A stretch of 64,000 bases of DNA from an uncultured bacterium (lineage in GTDB: Bacteria > Actinomycetota > Coriobacteriia > Coriobacteriales > Eggerthellaceae). A model generated the notes under the pieces. That model made no database searches, was not told the origin of the DNA, and saw only the letters and a list, made by a program, of their open reading frames with translations. The position numbers were made by a program, and so were the translations under genes. The stretch spans positions 23,715 through 87,714 of the forward strand of contig CAJMPP010000003.1 of assembly GCA_905215325.1 (NCBI GenBank). Direction: 5' to 3'. Positions 1 through 8,419 of this stretch are shown in pieces; positions within the stretch are counted from its first letter, which is position 1, and every line of letters begins with the position of its first letter.

Positions 1-1
1 C

Positions 2-637
2 TACCACCCGGACTTCAAGGGCACCCCGCAGTACTACAGCCGCTACAACACCTTCCATATCGAGGGCGGCGACATCCTCAACATCAACGAGCACGTACTG
101 GCCATCGGCATCTCCCAGCGCACCGAGCCCGACGCCATCGATGGCATCGCCCACAACATCTTCAACGACCCCACCTCCCCGGTCGACACCATCCTGGCGT
201 TCAACATCCCGAACAACCGCGCCATGATGCACCTGGACACAGTGTTCACGCAGATCGATGTGGACAAGTTCACCATCCATCCCGGCATCATGGGCCCGCT
301 GTCCGTGTTCGAGATCACGCCCGAGGGCGACGGCATCAAGGTGCATGAAATCAACGCCCCGCTCGAGCAGATCCTGGAGAAGTACATCGGCATGCCGGTG
401 ACGCTGATCCCCTGCGGCGGTGGCGACCGTATCGCCGCCGAGCGCGAGCAGTGGAACGACGGTTCCAACACGCTGTGCATCGCTCCTGGTCGTGTGGTTG
501 TTTACGAGCGCAACGACGTCACGAACGCCGTGCTGCGCAAGAACAACATCGATGTCATCGAGATCCCCTCGGCCGAGCTGTCCCGCGGCCGTGGCGGCCC
601 GCGCTGCATGAGCATGCCGGTCGTGCGCGAGGACTAA
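2..637 (+). CDS. arcA: Arginine deiminase, C-terminal part (5' end outside window)
   Basis: Hydrolyses L-arginine to citrulline and ammonia, the first step of the arginine deiminase energy pathway in the cytoplasm. The open frame enters from the left edge and ends at TAA 635-637, giving about 211 residues, roughly the C-terminal half of a family protein of about 400. Family hallmarks are visible: EGGDIL, the catalytic-histidine segment RAMMHLDTVFT, the CGGGDR loop, and the C-terminal nucleophile motif GGPRCMSMP with its cysteine. An antiporter gene follows on the same strand, the usual arcA-arcD order, but a hairpin separates them. Confidence 0.95.
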   Translation, partial: YHPDFKGTPQYYSRYNTFHIEGGDILNINEHVLAIGISQRTEPDAIDGIAHNIFNDPTSPVDTILAFNIPNNRAMMHLDTVFTQIDVDKFTIHPGIMGPLSVFEITPEGDGIKVHEINAPLEQILEKYIGMPVTLIPCGGGDRIAAEREQWNDGSNTLCIAPGRVVVYERNDVTNAVLRKNNIDVIEIPSAELSRGRGGPRCMSMPVVRED

Positions 638-646
638 TCGTTTTCA

Positions 647-682
647 AAAGGGGAGGCCGCCGGATCGATCGGCCTCCCCTTT
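647..682 (+). terminator. Hairpin terminator after arcA
   Basis: A 13-bp stem (647-659 pairing with 670-682, AAAGGGGAGGCCG/CGGCCTCCCCTTT) lies 10 nt after the arcA stop. The U-tract is short, so it may act as a partial terminator or as a 3'-end stabiliser between arcA and the downstream antiporter. Confidence 0.6.
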
Positions 683-854
683 GGGCAGCTTGCGAAACAA
701 CGCGCTGCCCGCAGTTTTCCATCGGTTTCGCCTCTGCGTTCCGTTTGAGCCTGTAATCGGGATTCGCCACCGTAAGCAGGTTCGGTATGTCCGGCTAAAC
801 AAGCGGAGTCCAGGGGCGAAACCAAACAGTTGATTTCTACTAAGGAGGGAAATC

Positions 855-2294
855 ATGAGCGAGAAAGCTAAAGGCATCGGCCTGTTCGGGTTGATCGGCA
901 TGGTCGTCAGTTCCTGCATCGGCTCCGGCGTGTTCGCCATCACCGGACAGCTTGCAGGCGTCGCCAGCCCCGGCGCCGTGCTGGTGGCTTGGGCCGTGGT
1001 CGGTATCGGCTTCGCCGCCCTTGCCCTGTCGTTGAACAACCTGGGCGCAAAGAAGCCCGAGCTCAAGGGCATCTTCCAGTACGCCGAGGAAGGCTTTGGC
1101 CCGCTGGCCGGTTTCGTTTCCGGCTGGGGCTACTGGCTGTCCGCATGGCTGGGCAACATCGCATTCGCCACGATGATGATGTCCACGCTGGGCTACTTCT
1201 TCCCCACCTTCCTCCCTGGCAACACCCTGCCGTGCGTGATCGTCGCCTCGCTGTTCATGTGGGCGCTGACCTTCCTGGTCATCCGCGGCGTTGAGAGCGC
1301 CTCGTTCCTGAACGCCATCGTCATGGTGGCGAAGGTCGCCTCCCTGGGCATCTTCCTGATCTTCGCCATCTTCATGTTCAACGCCGGCATCTTCACCGCC
1401 GACTTCTGGGGCAACGTGTACAACAACGCCGTGGCCGCAGGTGAGATGGGCGCTAACGCCGCCAGCATGGGCGGTCTGTTCGAGCAGGTCATGAACTGCA
1501 TGATCATCATGATGTGGGTGTTCATCGGCATCGAGGGCGCTGCGGTCATGAGCTCCCGCGCCCGCAACAAGCACGAGGTTGGCAAGGCAACGGTTATCGG
1601 CCTGATCTGCCTGCTGCTCATCTACGTCGGCTGCTCCGTGCTCCCCTACGGCTACATGAGTTACACCGAGATCGCTCAGCTCGACTACCCCGCAATGCTT
1701 TACGTGTTCGATTCCATGGCTCCCGGTTGGGGCGGCGCGTTCATCAGCATCGCCATCATCGTCGGTGTTGCAGGCGCTTGGCTCTCCTTTACCATGCTGC
1801 CCGCTGAGACCACTTCCGAAATGGCCGAGCGCCACCTGCTCCCCGAGTCCTGGGGCAAGCTGAACAGCAAGGGCGCACCGCAGATGAGCCTGCTGCTCGT
1901 AGGCGCTTGCATCCAGGTGTTCCTAATCGTGCTGATGTTCAGCGAGGACGCGTACAACTTCGCCTTCAGCATGTGCACCGTCTCCATCGTGATCACCTGG
2001 GCGTTCATCGCGCTGTACCAGATCAAGTTCTCCGCCAAGGAGGACAAGAACGCGGCCCAGATCGCTATCGGCGTTATCGCCCTGGCCTTCCAGGTGGTCG
2101 GCGTGCTGTACAACGGCTGGTCGTTCCTGCTGCTCACCTGCGTGGGCTACATCCCCGGCTTCTTCGTGTACGCCAAGGCTCGCAAGGACCGCGGCTACGC
2201 TTTGACGAAGGGCGAGAAGGTCGGCATGGGCGTTGTGAGCGCACTTGGCATCGCGGCCCTGGTGCTAGTCGGCGTAGGCGTGATCGGCATCTAA
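855..2294 (+). CDS. arcD: APC-family basic amino acid antiporter, arginine:ornithine type
   Basis: A 479-residue polytopic membrane protein of the APC/APA transporter group with about 12-13 hydrophobic segments. The N-terminus carries the APC substrate-loop signature SSCIGSGVFAITG around residue 20. Position directly after arcA on the same strand indicates arginine uptake in exchange for ornithine, although substrate cannot be read from sequence alone. The start is well fixed by TAAGGAGGG six bases before ATG. The roughly 215-nt arcA spacer holds a hairpin, so the gene may have its own promoter. Other basic amino acid or polyamine exchange is the main alternative. Confidence 0.8.
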   Translation: MSEKAKGIGLFGLIGMVVSSCIGSGVFAITGQLAGVASPGAVLVAWAVVGIGFAALALSLNNLGAKKPELKGIFQYAEEGFGPLAGFVSGWGYWLSAWLGNIAFATMMMSTLGYFFPTFLPGNTLPCVIVASLFMWALTFLVIRGVESASFLNAIVMVAKVASLGIFLIFAIFMFNAGIFTADFWGNVYNNAVAAGEMGANAASMGGLFEQVMNCMIIMMWVFIGIEGAAVMSSRARNKHEVGKATVIGLICLLLIYVGCSVLPYGYMSYTEIAQLDYPAMLYVFDSMAPGWGGAFISIAIIVGVAGAWLSFTMLPAETTSEMAERHLLPESWGKLNSKGAPQMSLLLVGACIQVFLIVLMFSEDAYNFAFSMCTVSIVITWAFIALYQIKFSAKEDKNAAQIAIGVIALAFQVVGVLYNGWSFLLLTCVGYIPGFFVYAKARKDRGYALTKGEKVGMGVVSALGIAALVLVGVGVIGI

Positions 2295-2323
2295 GCGAAA
2301 TCCCCCTCCTTCGCAAGATGTAG

Positions 2324-2354
2324 AAAAGCCCGGACCGCATGGTCCGGGCTTTTT
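2324..2354 (+). terminator. Strong intrinsic terminator after arcD
   Basis: A 13-bp perfect stem (2324-2336 with 2341-2353, AAAAGCCCGGACC/GGTCCGGGCTTTT) with loop GCAT and a T-run ends the arginine genes. The A-run on the other side could also stop transcription arriving from the minus-strand TetR gene. Confidence 0.9.
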
Positions 2355-2426
2355 CGTGTTTCAATATCACAACGTTAGCAGCAAAATGAGAAAACCAACG
2401 TTTCGCGCCAAAGCGGCGAACGCAGC

Positions 2427-3014
2427 TTAGCCCTCATACGCTGAGACAAGGCTCTCCAAAAGCTCGGCTGCGATCTCCCTGACTTCACGGCCTTCGGAGA
2501 TTGCCGCGACCGCCGCTCCATCGACGACGATTCCCACGACATGTGCAGGCAGCTTCACGCCCGCATGCTTCAGAATCCGCCCGACCGCCTGGTCGAGCTG
2601 CACGCGACCATTACGATAAGCCTCGGTAACGTCCTCGGACTCGGATGCGGCAAGCAGCTGCATATAGTGAGCAGCGGGATTGACGGAATCATCGGGCAGG
2701 CTGGCACTGATGAGCAGATTGATAAGATGCTTGCGACAGTCAGACTGATCCATGGACTCAGCAGTGGCGGCGGCGTTTTCGGCGCGCTCGGCCCAAAGCT
2801 GGATGTTGTAACGACCAGCTTCATACAGAAGCTGGTTGGTGGATTCGAAATAATATCCAACCGATGATGAAGCGGCCCCCGCCCATTGCGCAACCTTGCG
2901 ATACGTAACCGCCTTCGGGCCCTGTTCACGCAAAAGCGCCGCGGCGGCAAGCACAAGCGACGTGCGCGTGATCTGAGCCTTCAACGATTTGGGGGTTTGA
3001 TTCGCCTCACTCAC
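2427..3014 (-). CDS. TetR/AcrR-family transcriptional regulator
   Basis: About 195 residues. The N-terminal 55 residues look like a TetR helix-turn-helix (LAAAALLREQGPKAVTYRKVAQWAGAA followed by SVGYYFES). The rest is an alpha-helical ligand/dimer domain without a recognisable ligand class. I chose the GTG at 3014 because AAAGGAG lies seven bases upstream; the longer in-frame ATG at 3092 has no such site and would overlap the hairpin. It is encoded just downstream of, and in the same direction as, an MHS-type transporter, so it may control that gene or its paralogue; this is inferred from position only. Confidence 0.85.
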   Translation of the reverse strand: MSEANQTPKSLKAQITRTSLVLAAAALLREQGPKAVTYRKVAQWAGAASSSVGYYFESTNQLLYEAGRYNIQLWAERAENAAATAESMDQSDCRKHLINLLISASLPDDSVNPAAHYMQLLAASESEDVTEAYRNGRVQLDQAVGRILKHAGVKLPAHVVGIVVDGAAVAAISEGREVREIAAELLESLVSAYEG

Positions 3015-3059
3015 ATCGGTCTCCTTTACGCAAAAACCCAATGAATCCATTGTAAAGGA

Positions 3060-3093
3060 AATGCCGCTCGAGTGCAGACACTCGAGCGGCATT
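3060..3093 (-). terminator. Hairpin between MHS transporter and TetR gene
   Basis: A 15-bp perfect inverted repeat (3060-3074 with 3079-3093, AATGCCGCTCGAGTG on the plus strand) with a 4-nt loop. It sits 40 nt after the minus-strand transporter stop and about 45 nt before the TetR start. Read on the minus strand it is followed by TTTCCTTT, consistent with termination of the transporter mRNA. Confidence 0.7.
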
Positions 3094-3133
3094 CATCAGG
3101 CAAATCGTGGGATTGCCGATATGCGTATACGCG

Positions 3134-4483
3134 TTACACCTCGGACAGATCCTTGCCGGTGTGCTCGTGCGATGCGATCATGGCGCCCAGGGCCAGAACG
3201 GCGATGAAGACCATGTAGTACGCAGGAGCAATCGGGTCGCCCGTGAAGTTGATCAGGGCGAAGGAGATGTAGGAAGCGGAACCGCCGAAGATAGCGTTAG
3301 CCAGGTTGAAGCTCAGGGCAAAGCCAGAGTAACGCACGTCGGTCGGGAACGTCTCGCACAGGTAGCTGGAAAGCGTACCGTCGTTGATGGTGAGCATCAG
3401 GCACATGACCAGCTCGACCACGAGGATGGTGAAGAAGTCCAGCGTGTTCAGCAACCAGAACGCGGGGATAGTGAATACCACGAAGCCCGCAGCAGCCGTG
3501 ATGAGCATCTTCTTGCGACCGAACTTGTCGGAAATGCGGCCAGAAAGGAAGATGAAGCCGATGTAAACGACCAGTACGATGGTGGTGATGATGGAAGCTT
3601 GGCCCGGATCGTAGTTCAGCGTAGCCTCAAGGTAGTTCGGCAGATAAGTCAGAACAGCGTAGAAGCCCACAGCGTTCAGCACGCATGCGCCGAAGGAGAT
3701 GGCCAGCACGCGGAAATGCTTTTTGAACAGGGTGCGGATCGGCTTGTCTTCGCTCTTCATACCCTTCTCAGCAAGCTCGGCCTGCATCTTCTCGTACACC
3801 GGGGAGTCTTCCAGATGCTCGCGGATGTAGTGCGTGATGTAGCCAAGAGGACCAGCAAGCCAGAACGGGATACGCCAGCCCCAGTCAACCACGAAGTCGG
3901 ACGTAGCGCCGAACGTGTTGAACATCCAGGTAGCGAACAGAGAGCCCACCAGCAGGCCAACGGCCGTGGAGGCGGGAACCATGGAGCAGTAGAAACCGCG
4001 ATGGTTCTTCGGCGAATACTCGGCGATGAACGTAGCGGCGCCGGCATATTCACCGGAAGCAGAGAAGCTCTGCACCATACGCATAAGCAGGAGCAGCAGC
4101 GGGGCGCCAACGCCGATGACGGCGTAACCCGGCAAGCAGCCGATAAGGAAGGTGGCGCCGGACATCATGAGGATGGAGATGGACAGAGCCCACTTACGAC
4201 CCTTCTTATCGCCCATGTTGCCCCAGAAAATGGCACCGAGAGGACGGACCAAGAACGCCAGCGCGAACACGCCGAACGTCATCATGGTTGAGACCATTTT
4301 GTCTTCGCCCGGGAAGAACACCAAAGCGATGACGGTGGCAAGGTAGGAGTAGCTGGCATAGTCGAACCACTCGATGAAGTTACCCAGGAACGAAGAGAAC
4401 ACAACCTTCTTCAGCGTTTTATGCTTTTCAGCCTCGGTAAGCTCAGCTTCGTTATGAATCGGTCTCGGTTGGTCAGCATTCAT
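3134..4483 (-). CDS. MFS transporter, metabolite:H+ symporter (MHS/ProP-KgtP) type
   Basis: A 449-residue protein with 12 predicted membrane spans. It shows the MHS hallmarks NFIEWFDYASYSYLA at the N-terminus, the loop 2-3 motif GNMGDKKGRKWAL, and RMVQSFSASGEYAGA in TM4. The family imports osmolytes, dicarboxylates, aromatic acids or similar small acids with protons; the substrate here is unknown. It closely resembles the neighbour at 4837-6165, so the two arose by duplication. The start ATG lies inside the 3' end of a 35-codon upstream ORF, which suggests translational coupling; its own SD is AGGGGAAA. A TetR gene lies downstream. Confidence 0.88.
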   Translation of the reverse strand: MNADQPRPIHNEAELTEAEKHKTLKKVVFSSFLGNFIEWFDYASYSYLATVIALVFFPGEDKMVSTMMTFGVFALAFLVRPLGAIFWGNMGDKKGRKWALSISILMMSGATFLIGCLPGYAVIGVGAPLLLLLMRMVQSFSASGEYAGAATFIAEYSPKNHRGFYCSMVPASTAVGLLVGSLFATWMFNTFGATSDFVVDWGWRIPFWLAGPLGYITHYIREHLEDSPVYEKMQAELAEKGMKSEDKPIRTLFKKHFRVLAISFGACVLNAVGFYAVLTYLPNYLEATLNYDPGQASIITTIVLVVYIGFIFLSGRISDKFGRKKMLITAAAGFVVFTIPAFWLLNTLDFFTILVVELVMCLMLTINDGTLSSYLCETFPTDVRYSGFALSFNLANAIFGGSASYISFALINFTGDPIAPAYYMVFIAVLALGAMIASHEHTGKDLSEV

Positions 4484-4580
4484 GATTTTCCCCTAAGAAC
4501 AGTGCAGCGGCTTTGAGACTGAAACCGACTGCAGCACACGGCAGTTCATCGCCTCCCCTTGAAGCGATGTTGTTTCGCAT
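4473..4580 (-). CDS. Small upstream ORF (35 aa) overlapping the MHS transporter start
   Basis: This ORF has an almost ideal Shine-Dalgarno (TAAGGAGG) about five bases before its ATG at 4580. It reads MRNNIASRGGDELPC and ends ...LGENHEC, with its TGA eleven bases inside the transporter frame. No homology is recognised. The strong initiation site and overlap suggest a leader peptide or translational coupler rather than a stand-alone protein. The second MHS transporter has an analogous ORF, which makes chance less likely. Confidence 0.55.
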   Translation of the reverse strand: MRNNIASRGGDELPCAAVGFSLKAAALFLGENHEC

Positions 4581-4599
4581 TTCAACCTCCTTACCCTCT

Positions 4600-4624
4600 A
4601 GGCAGGGCCAAAACAGGCCCGCCT
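4600..4624 (-). promoter_or_regulatory. 5'-UTR hairpin ahead of the leader ORF; remainder of 4581-4836
   Basis: On the minus strand a GC stem (AGGCGGGCC/GGCCCTGCCT, one bulge or mismatch) precedes the TAAGGAGG of the small ORF by a few bases and could modulate access to it. The stretch 4625-4836 to the next gene is AT-richer and presumably holds the promoter; I could not assign -35/-10 boxes with confidence. Confidence 0.4.
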
Positions 4625-4836
4625 ATGCACTGGCGGATAAGAAGATGATACCGTGCGCTTATCAATGTTAGCCATTTGCAAACAAATTGTTACCGTTCAG
4701 CAACGTGGCCTTATGAAGAATCGTCTCAAGTAAACGCGATGGCAAAACGCGATCCCCAAATAAAATTCTTCAACAACTTGCCTGCAATGACCAGGCAATC
4801 GCGATAGGAGGAGCCCGCAATCGCCTAATCAAATCT

Positions 4837-6165
4837 CTAAATCTCGGACAAATCCTTGTTCGAGTGCTCATGCGACATGATCATGGCCACCAGTGCAACG
4901 CAGGAAACCGCAACCATATAGAACGCAGGAGCAAGGGTGGAACCCGTCGCCGTGATCAGCGACGTGCAAATGAACGATGCCGTACCACCGAACAGCGCGT
5001 TAGCCATATTGAAGCTAAGGGCGAAGCCCGAGTAACGCACCTGAGTGGGGAACGTCTCGCTCAAGTAGCTGGAAAGGGTACCGTCGTTGATGGTGAGGAT
5101 CAAGCACATGATCAGCTCAACCACCAGGACGGTCGCGAAATTCGCAGTGCTCATCAGCATGAACGCCGGAATGGTGAAGACGATGAAGCACACACATGCG
5201 GTGATCAGCATCTTCTTGCGACCGAACTTGTCGGACAGATGCCCGCTCGCGAAAATGAAAGCGACGTAGGTTACCAGCGCGATGGTGGTGATCAACGACG
5301 CCTCGTTCTTCGGCATCATGACGGCCGTTTCCAGGTATACCGGAAGGTAGGTAAGCACCACGTAGAAGCCAACGGCGTTCAGCATCGCAGCGCCGATGGA
5401 GATGATGAGCTTACGCAGATGCTTCGTGAACAGGCAGTGGATAGGACGCTCGGGGGCGCCGGCGGCGCCAGAGGCTTCAGCGTCTTTCAACGCACGCTGC
5501 ATTGCCTGATACGTAGGAGAGTCCTCGAGCTGGATGTTCACGAAATACGCGCCGATGCCCAAAGGACCGGCAAGGACAAACGGAATGCGCCAGCCCCACT
5601 CGTTCACCGCAGCTTCCGGCATGATGGTGTACATGATTGTCGCAAAAGCGCTGCCAACCAACAGGCCGATGGCCGTGGAAGCCGGAACGATAGAGCAATA
5701 CATGCCGCGCTTGTCCGTGGGCGCATACTCGGCCAAGAACGTTGCCGCACCCGCATATTCGCCAGAAGCAGAGAAGCCCTGGATCATACGGAGCAGAAGC
5801 AGCAAAGCCGGAGCGCAAATACCTAAGGCAGCATACCCGGGAAGCAAGCCGATGCAGAACGTGGCACCGGCCATCATGAAGACCGAAACGGTCAGCGACC
5901 ATTTACGGCCCTTCTTGTCGCCCATGTTGCCCCAAAAAATAGCACCGATGGGGCGAAGCAAGAACGACAAAGCGAACACTGCAAAGGTTTGAATCAACGC
6001 TAACGCAGGATCGTCGTTCGGAAAGAACACTTGCGCGATAACAACCGCGAAGTACGAATACGTGGCATAGTCGAACCATTCGATGAAGTTGCAGAAAAAG
6101 GACGCCGTTGCCACCTTACGTACAGTCTTGCTCTTTTCCGCGTCGAAGCGAGCGTTATCTTTCAT
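4837..6165 (-). CDS. MFS transporter, metabolite:H+ symporter (MHS) type, paralogue of 3134-4483
   Basis: A 442-residue, 12-span MFS permease with the same hallmarks as its neighbour (NFIEWFDYATYSYFAV, GNMGDKKGRKWSL, RMIQGFSASGEYAGA, DKFGRKKMLITA). Identity is high along the whole length, but the central loop has an extra Ala/Gly-rich stretch (ALKDAEASGAAGAPE). I used the ATG at 6165 because AGGGTG lies just upstream; a GTG three codons earlier is also open. The start overlaps the end of a small upstream ORF, as in the paralogue. Substrate unknown. Confidence 0.87.
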   Translation of the reverse strand: MKDNARFDAEKSKTVRKVATASFFCNFIEWFDYATYSYFAVVIAQVFFPNDDPALALIQTFAVFALSFLLRPIGAIFWGNMGDKKGRKWSLTVSVFMMAGATFCIGLLPGYAALGICAPALLLLLRMIQGFSASGEYAGAATFLAEYAPTDKRGMYCSIVPASTAIGLLVGSAFATIMYTIMPEAAVNEWGWRIPFVLAGPLGIGAYFVNIQLEDSPTYQAMQRALKDAEASGAAGAPERPIHCLFTKHLRKLIISIGAAMLNAVGFYVVLTYLPVYLETAVMMPKNEASLITTIALVTYVAFIFASGHLSDKFGRKKMLITACVCFIVFTIPAFMLMSTANFATVLVVELIMCLILTINDGTLSSYLSETFPTQVRYSGFALSFNMANALFGGTASFICTSLITATGSTLAPAFYMVAVSCVALVAMIMSHEHSNKDLSEI

Positions 6166-6235
6166 GGAAATCACCCTGGAACCACTTCAGATCGCTCGAG
6201 CACGAACCCAATCCAATTAAATCGAATATCCCCAT
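6155..6235 (-). CDS. Small upstream ORF (26 aa) overlapping the second MHS transporter start
   Basis: GAAGAGGAG lies six bases before ATG 6235. The peptide reads MGIFDLIGLGSCSSD and ends QGDFHER, with TAA eleven bases inside the transporter gene, the same overlap length as in the other leader. An in-frame ATG 48 bases upstream (6283) would give 42 residues, but its SD is poor. A CCTATGA/TCATAGG inverted repeat (6263-6269, 6280-6286) lies just upstream and could be an operator or hairpin. No homologue is recognised. Confidence 0.5.
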   Translation of the reverse strand: MGIFDLIGLGSCSSDLKWFQGDFHER

Positions 6236-6345
6236 CACAATCTCCTCTTCGAGAGCTCCCCTCCTATGATTTCGCCGTTTCATAGGGGCCCTCATCAGAC
6301 GAAACGCTATCCCTCATGACTTACGTTCCGCTACCGATAAAAAAG

Positions 6346-6384
6346 AGGTGGATTGCGCCGCCCCTTTCACGGCACAATCCACCT
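6346..6384 (-). terminator. Intrinsic terminator of the permease/unknown-protein unit
   Basis: A 14-bp stem (6346-6359 with 6371-6384, AGGTGGATTGCGCC/GGCACAATCCACCT, one wobble). On the minus strand it is followed by TCTTTTTT, directly after the stop of the 6393-6980 gene. Confidence 0.9.
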
Positions 6385-6392
6385 TAACATAG

Positions 6393-6980
6393 CTAGTCTA
6401 CAGCCACATCACCAGAGAAATCCGTATCCTCCATCAGGTCAACCTGCGCACGGCTTGCACGCATGATGAAGTCACGCTTTGCCTTCTGGCCGCCACGGGC
6501 GAGCTTCTGGAGCACAACACGCTTCAGACGCGGGTAGTCGTTCAGACCATACCACGCAAAAGCCGTGCCGTTGACATAGCACTCTACAATGCTGTGAACA
6601 GGAACTTCCACGGCACGCTTGGCGTCAAGATCAAGATATTCCTGAATCTCGTCCGCGCAGACGTCCCTGATAACGTCAGCGCTAATCTCCAGATCATGAC
6701 CGAGCTGCTTGAGCTGACGCTCGACCTCGCTCTGATCCGCATGCGGGAAATACGTGACATCATACGTGACAGCGGCAACACCGGAAGCCTTAGCAAACTC
6801 CAGCAGGTCATCGAGAGCCAGAATCTGGACGTGCTCTTCCGTGCGCTCCTTGATGTCAAGCATTGCGGGGAAGCCGGCAAGCCCCTTCGCCTCGAACACA
6901 GCTTTCAGCTGGTCCTCGGTCATTGCAGTTTCAAAGTTAACCTTCGTTGCAATATGGGTTAAACGATTCGTAACCTTCAT
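6393..6980 (-). CDS. Hypothetical cytosolic protein, 195 aa
   Basis: Start at ATG 6980 is set by AAAGGAGG seven bases upstream. The protein (MKVTNRLTHIATKVNFET...) is soluble, acidic to neutral, with no signal peptide or membrane span. I recognise no family. It contains mixed alpha/beta stretches such as VQILALDDLLEFAKASG and a run of acidic residues near 110-130. It is the second gene after a DMT-type permease, 47 nt downstream, followed by the terminator. The two probably form an operon and may share a substrate; no enzymatic motif supports a specific role. Confidence 0.7.
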   Translation of the reverse strand: MKVTNRLTHIATKVNFETAMTEDQLKAVFEAKGLAGFPAMLDIKERTEEHVQILALDDLLEFAKASGVAAVTYDVTYFPHADQSEVERQLKQLGHDLEISADVIRDVCADEIQEYLDLDAKRAVEVPVHSIVECYVNGTAFAWYGLNDYPRLKRVVLQKLARGGQKAKRDFIMRASRAQVDLMEDTDFSGDVAVD

Positions 6981-7027
6981 GACGCAGCCTCCTTTCAAAG
7001 GCACCTACGTCCGGGCACTAGCAGATG

Positions 7028-8161
7028 CTAGCGCTCCTCCTCCTTGGCAGCCTCTTCGGCAAGACGTTCAGACAGATTCTCAGCAACTTGATGCTGCTTC
7101 TCCATCTTGGAACCCTGAATCATGGCCTTGACGGTCGGGAATGCACCGCCGCCCACGATCAGGATGATGCCGATAGCGGTGTTAAGCGTAACGGGCTCGC
7201 TGTACACCACCAGGCCGACGAACAGCGCAACCGGAACCTCCCAGTATGCGATGGTGCTGTAGTCCATTGCCGGCAGGTTGCGGCCTGCAACGAGCAGGCA
7301 GCCCAGGGCAATAGGACCACAGACGATCCACAGCAGCACGGCGCCCAGCCAGTTGAAGGGGGTGAAGTGAATCTCTGTGATCCAGTTGGTCTGCCCCGTA
7401 GCCATGCCGACGATGTTCATCAGGATAGCGATACTTGCAGAACCGATAACGGCGAAGATGAAGTTGTACACGCCGCGAGCGGTGGTATCAGCATCCTTGC
7501 GATAGCCGTTGAAGAACATGGAAGAGCCGTAGAACACGCCAGAGAGCAGGCCGAAGGCGTCACCGACGATCTTCTGCGGGAACTCCGGAGTAGAGGCGGC
7601 CAGGTTGAAGTCAAGACCGAAGAAGTTGCCGCCAACGCCGAAGCCGAGAAGGCTCTCGCCGAACAGCATACCGATAAACACGATGCAGAGGCATACCCAC
7701 TGCAGCGGACTCATCGGCTCTTTACGGAAGATACGTGCGAGCACTACGCAGATAACCGGGCCGGTGTAGATGAACATAACGGCATTGGCAACAGTGGTCA
7801 TCAGCGTAGAAGTCACGTAGCAAGCCAGGGACATGCCGATCATCAGACCGCCCAGGGCGATTGCGGGAGTAAGCTTCAGCTTCTTGAATGTTGCAACCTT
7901 ATGCGTAGCAACCATGAGGATCAAGAAGAAGAGCAAACCCATGCTCATGCGGCCGATAGCCATGATGGCGCCGATGGAGTCGGAGCCGTTCAGGCCCTGG
8001 GTGGCGTCGAACATGTTCGTACGCGTTGCCCAGCGGCTGAACAACGGCACCAAACCCATGCCTGTTGCAGAAATCAGCATGAAGATAGCGCCGATTTTGC
8101 GGTTCATTTCAAATTGCTGGGAGCCATCCCCCTGGCCCGCAGTGGTGATTTCGTCTGCCAT
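7028..8161 (-). CDS. EamA/DMT-superfamily permease
   Basis: A 377-residue membrane protein with about ten hydrophobic segments in two EamA-like halves (from IGAIFMLISATGMGLVPLF at about residue 23 and from FGLLSGVFYGSSMFF near residue 205). The charged C-terminal tail is Glu/Lys-rich and cytosolic. DMT permeases mostly export or import amino acids, nucleotides or other small metabolites; the substrate is not evident. The start is clear: TTAAGGAGGAACC directly precedes ATG. It heads a two-gene unit with the unknown 195-residue protein. A terminator separates it from the amidinotransferase upstream. Confidence 0.85.
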   Translation of the reverse strand: MADEITTAGQGDGSQQFEMNRKIGAIFMLISATGMGLVPLFSRWATRTNMFDATQGLNGSDSIGAIMAIGRMSMGLLFFLILMVATHKVATFKKLKLTPAIALGGLMIGMSLACYVTSTLMTTVANAVMFIYTGPVICVVLARIFRKEPMSPLQWVCLCIVFIGMLFGESLLGFGVGGNFFGLDFNLAASTPEFPQKIVGDAFGLLSGVFYGSSMFFNGYRKDADTTARGVYNFIFAVIGSASIAILMNIVGMATGQTNWITEIHFTPFNWLGAVLLWIVCGPIALGCLLVAGRNLPAMDYSTIAYWEVPVALFVGLVVYSEPVTLNTAIGIILIVGGGAFPTVKAMIQGSKMEKQHQVAENLSERLAEEAAKEEER

Positions 8162-8325
8162 TGGTTCCTCCTTAAAAAACCAGTAGCATGTACAGGTGCC
8201 TCCAATTCACCCGATTTCGGTTCTGACCGCACTAGGTCGTGCTTGTATTGATACCCCTATCTAAGCCCGATCCCGCTCGGTCGAATCGATTACCCTTGTT
8301 GGCTGATTTGGAGACCAATTAGAAA

Positions 8326-8365
8326 AAAGGGGGCTTGGCTGAACTTGTCTTGCCAGGCCCCCTTT
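8326..8365 (-). terminator. Intrinsic terminator after the amidinotransferase
   Basis: A 14-bp near-perfect stem (8326-8339 with 8352-8365, AAAGGGGGCTTGGC/GCCAGGCCCCCTTT), followed on the minus strand by a T-run. It lies about 55 nt past the amidinotransferase stop. Confidence 0.9.
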
Positions 8366-8419
8366 CTATTTTACATATTCAGAGCTCTACAAAAGTAGGT
8401 TCTGACTTAGGCCGAAAGC

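Noticed and set aside
855..2294. Long antisense open frames under most genes (for example 840-1835 and 12955-14553)
   Set aside because: They mirror high-GC codon bias, lack ribosome sites, and their proteins are His/Gln/Gly-rich nonsense opposite clear genes.
3014..3092. Longer TetR start at ATG 3092
   Set aside because: No SD there and it overlaps the transporter hairpin; GTG 3014 has AAAGGAG at ideal spacing.
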